Part shown: in pieces, positions 57,027 through 64,000 of the stretch
Position numbering within the stretch: the stretch's first letter is position 1
Layout: each line of letters begins with the position of its first letter
Source: Trichoderma breve
Lineage: Eukaryota > Ascomycota > Sordariomycetes > Hypocreales > Hypocreaceae
Assembly (NCBI RefSeq): GCF_028502605.1
Contig: NC_079237.1
Span: 1,550,001 to 1,614,000 of the forward strand
Reading direction: 5' to 3'
Length of the DNA: 64,000 nucleotides
Program-made: the position numbers and the translations under genes
The notes under the pieces: model-generated
Told to the model about the DNA's origin: nothing
The model's input: only the letters and a program-made list of their open reading frames with translations
Database searches by the model: none

Positions 57027-58557
57027 TTAATCCCTCCAGCTCACTACCTTTGTCTGAACCCACTCGTCAAGCCCTTGCAAACCACTGAACCGTCCCCAGC
57101 CACTACTCTTCACTCCTCCATGAGGCAGTGCTGGCTCATCATGAACAGTCATGGAGTTAATATGTACAGCACCTGACTCTATCGCGCGGGCAACATTGAA
57201 GCCACGACGGAGGTCTTCCGTGAACACAGCGCTGGATAAGCCATAGGGGGTGTCATTTGCAATTGCGACAGCCTCCTCGTCAGTGTCGACCACAAAAAGA
57301 GATACCGTTGGCCCAAATGACTCGGTGTTGTAGATTTCCATACCAGGCTTGACATGCTCTATTATAACTGGCTGCATTCGCGTGCCGCCATACTCAACAC
57401 CATGAGCAATGTTGTTGGCAAGATTGGCTCCCTTTGCCAATGCATCTTTGAGGAGCCATTGGTTCTTCTCCACAGCAGTAGTATTCACGAGCTGTGCAGC
57501 ATCAGTGCCTTGATCCGCAAAGAATTTGAGCACGGCAGCGCAAAGAGCTGAACGGAAGGTGTCGGAAATCTTGGCGTTGACAATGATGCGCTCAGTAGAC
57601 ATGCAAATTTGGCCGGAATGCAAAAAGGCACCCATTGCGCATTTGAGAGCAGCCTGTTGGATATCGGCATCCTCGCATACTATCACAGGGTTTTTACCAC
57701 CGAGTTCCATGACAGTTGGCTTCAGGTGTTTACCCGCTTGCTGGGCAATGACGGCACCGACAGGCGTTGAGCCGGTGAAGTTGATCTTCTTGATTGCCGG
57801 ATGCGCAATCAACATGTCTGTGATCTTGGCGGCGTCAGCTGGTCGATGGTACAGCGTATTGAGGCAGCCTGCCGGCAGACCGGCTTCGTGAAGGATAGAC
57901 GCAATGGCCCACAGAGTCCCCGGGGCCGCTTCTGGGCCCTTTAGAACCACCGTGTTTCCCCTTTACAACGTCAGAATATGAAGGCAACAAGGAAGGAAAA
58001 TGAACGACTTACATCGCCAGGGGCTGCAAACAAGCACGCAGACCCAACACGTTGGGGATATTCCAAGGAGATATTGCCAAGACAACACCATAAGGCTCTT
58101 TAACCAACATAGCATGACGACCCTCCTCGGCAACAATGGGCATCGACGATGTAGTCGCGACCTGGATTAGGCCCGCAATACTTCGGCACGCATTGGCGGC
58201 AAAGCCATGCTCGATGTCGAAGATGTTCTGTGCTGCGCCCGTTTCGGTGTGGCTGTAATGAAACATCTCTTTTCTCCTTCTTTCAAATAGCTCTGCGGCC
58301 CGAAGAAAAATGTCTCTTCTTGTGTCTGGCTTGGTTCGAGACCAAGAGACGTATGCCTCTTTCGCGGCATTGACTGCTCCGAGTACATCCTCTTCAGAGG
58401 CAGAAGAGCATTTGTACAGGGGGTTTTGATCAAGAGGAGAAATTACATCGAACGTCTCGGCGGATATAACTTGCTTGCCTTCGAGCCAGAAAGGGATCGT
58501 TGACGATGTAGTAAAGGCGGAGACGGACGAGCCGCTGTTCGCTCCCATGGAACCCAT
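57027..58557 (-). CDS. Aldehyde dehydrogenase (aromatic-aldehyde type)
   Basis: Exon 1 58013-58557 and exon 2 57027-57960, with a 52-bp intron (GTAAGT donor); 492 aa, the standard ALDH length. It oxidises aldehydes to acids with NAD(P)+. Visible: ISPWNIPNV, INFTGSTPVGA (Rossmann region), VMELGGKNP with the general-base Glu267, HSGQICMSTERI with nucleophile Cys301, and ESFGPTVSLF. The pattern resembles the vanillin/salicylaldehyde/benzaldehyde dehydrogenase branch. Convergent with the transcription factor (252 bp apart) and head-to-head with gentisate dioxygenase (374 bp). A likely job is to turn an aromatic aldehyde, for example gentisaldehyde, into the acid that feeds the dioxygenase; the substrate is inferred. 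Confidence 0.94.
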
Positions 58558-58931
58558 GTCTATAAATGATGGAAAGAAATGTTAGTTAACAAAAATATGG
58601 GACTTATGGCGTCTATGATAGGATATACGATGAATTTTCACTCTAGCTTGGTGTATATTAAATATATATATATACATATATAAGATCATGGCGGAATAAG
58701 CGGCCCTACCTGGTTGCTGGAATAACGGGGGATAATCGGCTGCTCCAGGTCTTTGCCGCCTTTACGTGCCGTCGGGTGTGTATCGGCAAAGCGTACATGT
58801 GTTCCCCTGCCGCATCTCTGCTATGTGGCCATGGACCTTAATAGCTATCATGTACTTAACGCCATTGACAACCTCTCCTAGCCATCTCTCATCACATCTC
58901 ATTCATCTTATCTGACTCGACGAATACAATC
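58558..58931. promoter_or_regulatory. Bidirectional promoter: ALDH and gentisate dioxygenase
   Basis: A 374-bp region between opposed starts. It contains an AT dinucleotide run at about 58659-58683 and several CGG words: CGG-N6-CGG at 58692-58703, and CGG at 58726 and 58737. These are the type of triplets bound by Zn2Cys6 dimers. Control of both genes by the cluster's own factor is inferred. Confidence 0.45.
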
Positions 58932-60036
58932 ATGGCCTCTTTCAAGACGAACCAGCACGCCAATGCGGCGGCAGACGCCAGCCAAAAGCTGTTCAAGCTG
59001 GCCTCAGAGGCACATACCAAGCCTCTATGGACAGAAATGGCAAAGATTAACCCACGAGTCCCGAATTCGTCGTGTGTGCCAGTGGTCTGGCAGTACGAGC
59101 AAATCAAACCTGTCTTACTACTTGCGGGGCAGGTGGTGCCTCCAGCGGAGGCTGAAAGACGAACATTGATGCTGATCAATCCAGCTCGAGGTGTGTAAAT
59201 TAAGCTATATGATTGCATGTAATTTGGGGTTCAAAAGAAGTGACGCTGGACAATGTTATGTACAGAGCCTCCATTTGCAAATGACACGTTGGCTGCGGGA
59301 CTCCAGATCGTGATGCCGAATGAAGTCACCGTCGCACACAGACACACAGCCTTTGCCATGCGCTTCATCATTGAAGGCGAAGGTGGCTTCACTACTGTGG
59401 AAGGCAAACGTCTTCGCATGCAGCGGGGAGACTTGGTACTTACGCCTCCGTGGCATTGGCACGATCAGGGCAAAGACGGGTCGGGAGCCATGGTCTGGCT
59501 TGACGGCCTTGATGTGCCGAATTATACACTCATGCCGGTGCACTTTGTTGAGCACTACCCGTCTCCTGCATATCCGTACGAAGAAGTCGATTCCAAGTCT
59601 TCGCCTCTCGTTTTCCCCTGGGTAGCCATGCAAACCAAGTTAGATGAGAACGAAAGCGATTGGTCATCGGAGGATTATACCAAGTCAGACGGTACATCAG
59701 GTATGACTATAGCAATGAAAGTCTCTCCAGATTGTTTCCTTAACATATTCGATAGTTTCACGAACTCTTGGTGGCGCAGCTGAGCGTCTGAACGCAGGCT
59801 GCACATCGCCTGTCATTCGTGAGACTGCCTCGTCAATATATCACGTATTCTCGGGCAGCGGGTACACAGAGATCAATGGACAGCGCTTTCGTTGGAAGCA
59901 AGGAGATACATTCTGTATACCCGCATGGAATAAGTATCACCACGCTGCTGATATAGAGAGTCGCGTATACCTATATAGATTCCATAACAAGCCGATGTTA
60001 GAGACGTTAGGATATTACCGCACTGAAGCTAATTAA
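58932..60036 (+). CDS. Gentisate 1,2-dioxygenase (bicupin)
   Basis: Exons 58932-59190, 59266-59700 and 59756-60036; introns 75 and 55 bp; 324 aa in frame. It is an Fe(II) ring-cleaving dioxygenase that converts gentisate to maleylpyruvate. The N-terminal cupin has the metal ligands His111 and His113 in AHRHTAFAMRFIIEGEG and the third His at about 152 in PPWHWHDQ. The second cupin contains VSRTLGGAAERL, YHVFSGSGYTEINGQRF and IPAWNKYHHAA. A little shorter than typical bacterial enzymes but with the complete family order. It is cytosolic. It forms the core of the set with the ALDH, FAH-family hydrolase and regulator. Confidence 0.93.
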
Positions 60037-60804
60037 TCAAGCACTATTACATCCACTGGATAATGCTGCAACTTGTTCTTGCGTTATAATTTTTATAGCA
60101 GTTAGGCAAGCTAGGTTGCTTGTGTGTTATTTACTGTTTGTCAGTCCAGTTTAAAAGTGCGTTCCTTAGCTGTCAATAAAATGCTTTGTTTTAGCTATCC
60201 TGCTGCGAGGCCTCTGAGAAAACAGACGTACTTTTGAGCAATAGTGACGAAGGGATTGAGCTATATATTTGACTCCGGCACAAAAGTACGCTTATGCCAG
60301 GCGGCCTTCAATATATTAGAGCATGTATTTGGCATAGTTTAATAAAACAGAGCTACTGTTACTATTTGTTTTGTACTAAAAATTTCATTCGTACACATAC
60401 TATATTACAACAGGGTTATATTTACAGATACTGGTATTGTACTTATTTCATTTTCTTTAGCTGAACTCATTTGACGTTATTGAGTAAATGCAATGGTATG
60501 TAACAACCTGAAGTATTCTATTAGTATCGTGACTCTATTGCCATTATTGGCTAACTAAAGGTACTCATATGGAAAACACCCCAGACTGATATGTTGTTAC
60601 AAGTAGGCACGGTGGTGAAATTTCCTCCGCGACAGCCCAGCATTTGAAACAAGAAATGATAGTTAGCTGCTCTCAGTTTAAGCAGGACTAAGCTAGTAAC
60701 GTTAATTCTAGTTATGATATGTCGTGCAATTAGGCTATTTTTTATTCAGTATCACGATAACATAAAATGATAAGACTCGCCATCTACGTCTAGTTCTCTT
60801 CCAT
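60037..60804. other. AT-rich spacer at cluster edge
   Basis: The 3' flanks of the dioxygenase (+) and the membrane protein gene (-). AT-rich with no supported gene. Confidence 0.55.
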
Positions 60805-62880
60805 CTACCGCAGTTGCCCTCCCTCAGAATCTTTCGTAGCTCGTCTATAACGCACTGTATCTCCAGTTGGCGGAAATGAAACCGTCAAATTCTTAATGTA
60901 TCGTGGCGTCGGATCTTTCCCATCTTTATCTTCAGGTTGTATGGCATCTGAAAGATCAATACAGTGGGTAACTCGAAGTATCGTAGAGAATTTAGACATA
61001 TACGAGAAACCACTATTATGGTATATAGAGACAACGCCTAGCAAGATACTAAGAAGAGTCATACCAAGGGCAATTCCATACGCAAGCCAAAGAGTATTGG
61101 CCGCATATGAGTAAATTAAAGCATAGTGTGTCTGTGTCACGGGTACATCAGGTGGTGCGTATGGGGAAGAATAATTGGGCCTGTGAGTATATTAGCATAA
61201 CTGTATATGGCAAAGAAAGTAAAGTATAGGCAAAGAGATGCTAGAGATATGGCTGACTGACTGCAACAAAGAATTGCTCATTAGGGACACAGTGGCATTG
61301 CGGAATAGCTCCTCCATAACCCCAGCCATAGGGATGGTCGAGTTGGCTGCTGCTTCGACAGAATTGCCGTTCCACAGTATTGGGGAATCAGCAAACCCTT
61401 TCAGGAACTTTGAGTTACCTGTCACAATAAGAGGCTGCAAGAAGTTGAAGTCTTTCGTTCGTAAGAGCGGTGTTGATGCCATATCGGCAGCAATTGTTAC
61501 CCCCACAGTGTTCCCATACGCATCGCCGTCAAAGTCACGGACGATAGCTCCCACAAACATTCGCCCAAAAGCATCCATTACAGCCTCATAAGCATAATTT
61601 TCGACTCCTTGTACATTGTACATGGGCGGATTGTGAAGGGTTTGGTTAATTTCGAGCGGAGATGTACCTGCGATGGGTTCCATCGCCGAGATGTTATTGA
61701 ACGAGCCTTGCGTTGTAATATTTACGCTCTGAATGTTGTTGACGTATGTAAAGTTTGCTATGTATGAGGTGTTATACATATAACAACTCGTAATGGTCAT
61801 ATTAGGCAGCTGTCTTTGGCAAGTACTGTTCTGATCCATGCCCGGCATGGCTGCGATATAGAGTTCCAATACTTCAGCGTCCCTGCTTACTGGCCCGAGC
61901 GGCAGTGATGGTGGTTCATATACAGCACTACTCAATTTGCTATCCGAGATATTAAAGAGGCTAGGGAAGGGTAACGAGCTGATGGCTCCGGAATTGATAT
62001 CGGGGACAGTCGGCACCCAAGAGAGGTAGCCGAAAGATCGCACGCAACCGGCTGCTCCCGCAGTCATTGCGTTGAGGATATTATCAGAGATGTTGTGATA
62101 CAAAGCCGATGCTTTGTTAATGCTTTCGCACGACAGAGCCGGCCCGGGAAATTCCAGCAGCCATGTAGCATTGTCGTATGGTGAGGATATTGGCAAGACA
62201 TAACCTCCTGTCGTGCTTCCCGCCACTGTTTGCAGGACAGCGTATTGGGGATTGCTGTATGCATACATAGGCGAGAGGCTTGGTTGTGATTGTATGTTGG
62301 CAAAGTTCAAACTGGTAAAATCGATCTGTGGGACTCTCATTAAGGATGTGGACGTTGTTGCTGACCATACTACGTTAAGGGTGGCTGGTGTTATGAAAGA
62401 CGTAATGGATATAAGCCTATAAATGTGAGTATCTATAGGCTTCCGTATATGTATATACATCATCTAGAAGATCCGTATTTACCATAAAATAGTGACTAGA
62501 ATCATCCTAATCGGGCTCTCTCTCCACAATCGGAAGTCAAATATACTCCAGATTCCGGTTGTCGCGGTCGCCAAGTTGTCAATAGTGCCCAGCTTCAATG
62601 TTTTTGTCCGAACCGTTGCCCACAGCGCCTGATCCGCCGCAGTGGTTATCACAGCGCCAAAAGCAGAGTTGACAAGGAAGGCAAATACGGAGCCGACGGC
62701 CAAGTTAACTTGTTGTCCAGTTAAGCCGCCACCAAGATGGCTGAAATATACTGAGCTTGGCGGCGGCTTTCCTGACAAGCTTTGATAAAAGAAGTGGTGG
62801 CCTATGGAAAATGTAGCGCCGAACAGCAGCATCACCACCATTGTCCCCATAGCGCGATGGGTTGCCCACTTTGGCAGCAT
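60805..62880 (-). CDS. Multipass membrane protein with glycosylated loop
   Basis: Exons 62483-62880, 61262-62416 and 60805-61180; introns 66 and 81 bp; 642 aa if started at the ATG at 62880. Three hydrophobic segments lie near the N-terminus (TMVVMLLFGATFSIG, LAVGSVFAFLVNSAFGAVITT, MILVTILWLISITSFIT). A long loop of about 400 residues is rich in N-x-S/T sites (NATW, NISD, NMTI, NFT, NQT, NST). A last transmembrane segment (LAYGIALGMTLLSILLGVVSIY) precedes a charged cytosolic tail. The layout matches a fungal plasma-membrane family without known function. Open, in-frame, coding-like sequence extends upstream of 62880 but is cut by a TGA, so the true 5' end is uncertain. Confidence 0.82.
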
Positions 62881-64000
62881 AGTGAATATGGTCTGTATGT
62901 CCAGAAAGTCTGGCCAATTGTACAGGTATACACAGTAAGTCGTCGATTGTGGAGGTCCAGGTGAATCAGCGAGGCAGTCAGCTCCTCATTGAGAAATCGG
63001 AAGATCGTCTGTTCCTAGAGAGAACACCATTTCCCCGTGCAAAACTGGACTGAGTCGTTCTTTTTATGGCAGCATGCTAAGGTGGCGAAGCTAGCGTATT
63101 ATCTATCATGATCGAAAGAGGGTTGATATATGAGGGAACACACAGTCCAGTATTGCGAGGGAATATATAGGCGATGCTTCATTCCTGCGGCTCTGCCCTC
63201 ACTACGTCCCTGGCTAGCATCTCCGCCCATAGTTACAAAATGCCTAGCGGCTATTAACGACCGGCGTTGTAGTTAATAGTACATTTAATGTGTGAAAAAT
63301 GATGATATTTAGGAGTTCCATGGTGCCAGTGTGGGACTGAAGGATTTGTGCAAGCTTCGTATCAGGCAGGAGCTGGCAGAATTGATGATGATTGAATGAG
63401 GGGCGGCCGTAACATGAAAATGGATCTTACTGCTAATTATAGCGCATTGAAGACATCAGTGGTATGATCGAAAACAAGAAGAAGAAAAGATGATCAACGA
63501 CAATGCTAACACAGACCAAAAGACCCGCGAGTATTAGCACTAGACTCTATGCTAACTGCCCCATGCATACATTACTAACTTATAAAGGCGCCTTATAGCG
63601 AAACTCTGCATCTCACACGCTTCGTGTTTTACCCAGTCACTGTCAAGGTACACCCATGTGATGCTCCCTCGGGTAATGAATTGTGTATTCATTGGCACTA
63701 ATATCTGGAGGTGGCTGCCAAGTCGGCGTTTCCAGGTCGGCGTTTCGACAATCAGGCTGGCATCTTGACCAATCCTCTGTTTTCAACTCCGCCAAAAGGT
63801 AGCATTGAGCTGCAGAGGCCGTCACCGAAACCGCACCAAATGGGATGTTTTCAGCACGCCTTGCGCCAAGCGAGAATCGACGTAGGTCTGATAGATGGTT
63901 CCGGAAATCTGGTGGTTGATGAGGTACTGCGTGAATTCGCCTCATGAAAAGCCCCAATATACTAATGGTATCACCAACTAACTCATTTGTATTGACAGTT
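62881..64000. other. Terminal region, no firm gene
   Basis: This begins with the upstream flank, and possibly a lost first exon, of the membrane-protein gene. A 104-codon minus-strand frame at 63643-63957 has no recognisable domain. A 14-bp direct repeat starting GTCGGCGTTTC occurs at about 63722 and 63736. Nothing else is supported. Confidence 0.5.

Noticed and set aside
63643..63957. 104-codon minus-strand frame at the window end
   Set aside because: No domain pattern, no splice signals linking it to other exons, and it contains a local direct repeat.

Overview
The window looks like nuclear DNA of a filamentous ascomycete, most likely a Trichoderma species (Hypocreales). Nearly every gene is split by short GT-AG introns (about 42-152 bp, many with CTAAC-like branch sites). 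The strongest taxonomic clue is a secreted GH45 endoglucanase with a C-terminal CBM1 whose layout matches Trichoderma EGV/Cel45A. There are no operons, no CRISPR array and no intact transposon.

Region A (1 to about 29.6 kb) reads as a conserved core. A gene-free upstream block of about 7 kb ends in a long mRNA leader with short upstream ORFs and the APSES regulator StuA. Next come a coiled-coil protein resembling spindle-pole/KAP proteins, an amidohydrolase resembling L-rhamnono-lactonase beside a DapA-type 2-keto-3-deoxy-sugar-acid aldolase (a probable sugar-acid catabolic pair), and an SDR oxidoreductase. Kynureninase and indoleamine 2,3-dioxygenase follow as a divergent pair (tryptophan to kynurenine to anthranilate/NAD). 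The block closes with a very acidic nuclear-type protein, tRNA-Arg(CCG) and the succinate dehydrogenase assembly factor SDHAF2/Emi5.

Region B (about 29.6 to 41 kb) is gene-poor, visibly AT-richer and full of debris. It holds a gene with Arg/Ser-rich internal repeats, a broken NTPase-like (STAND/NLR-type) gene with an in-frame stop and a frameshift, two small secreted-protein candidates, two adjacent tandem-repeat blocks, a frameshifted ankyrin fragment, a conserved hypothetical and an atypical SDR.

Region C (about 41 to 64 kb) is accessory. It has a Ure2p/GstA-like glutathione transferase, a Zn2Cys6 regulator, a 14-exon gene of unknown family with an awkward first junction and an apparent late frameshift, and the GH45 endoglucanase. 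A compact four-gene set follows: FAH-family hydrolase, Zn2Cys6 activator, aldehyde dehydrogenase and gentisate 1,2-dioxygenase. It looks like an inducible aromatic-acid (gentisate) degradation cluster. A multipass glycosylated membrane protein with a possible 5' nonsense codon closes the window.

Spliced models were built by hand from splice signals and phase arithmetic. Every multi-exon model closes in frame, with the exceptions stated in the entries.
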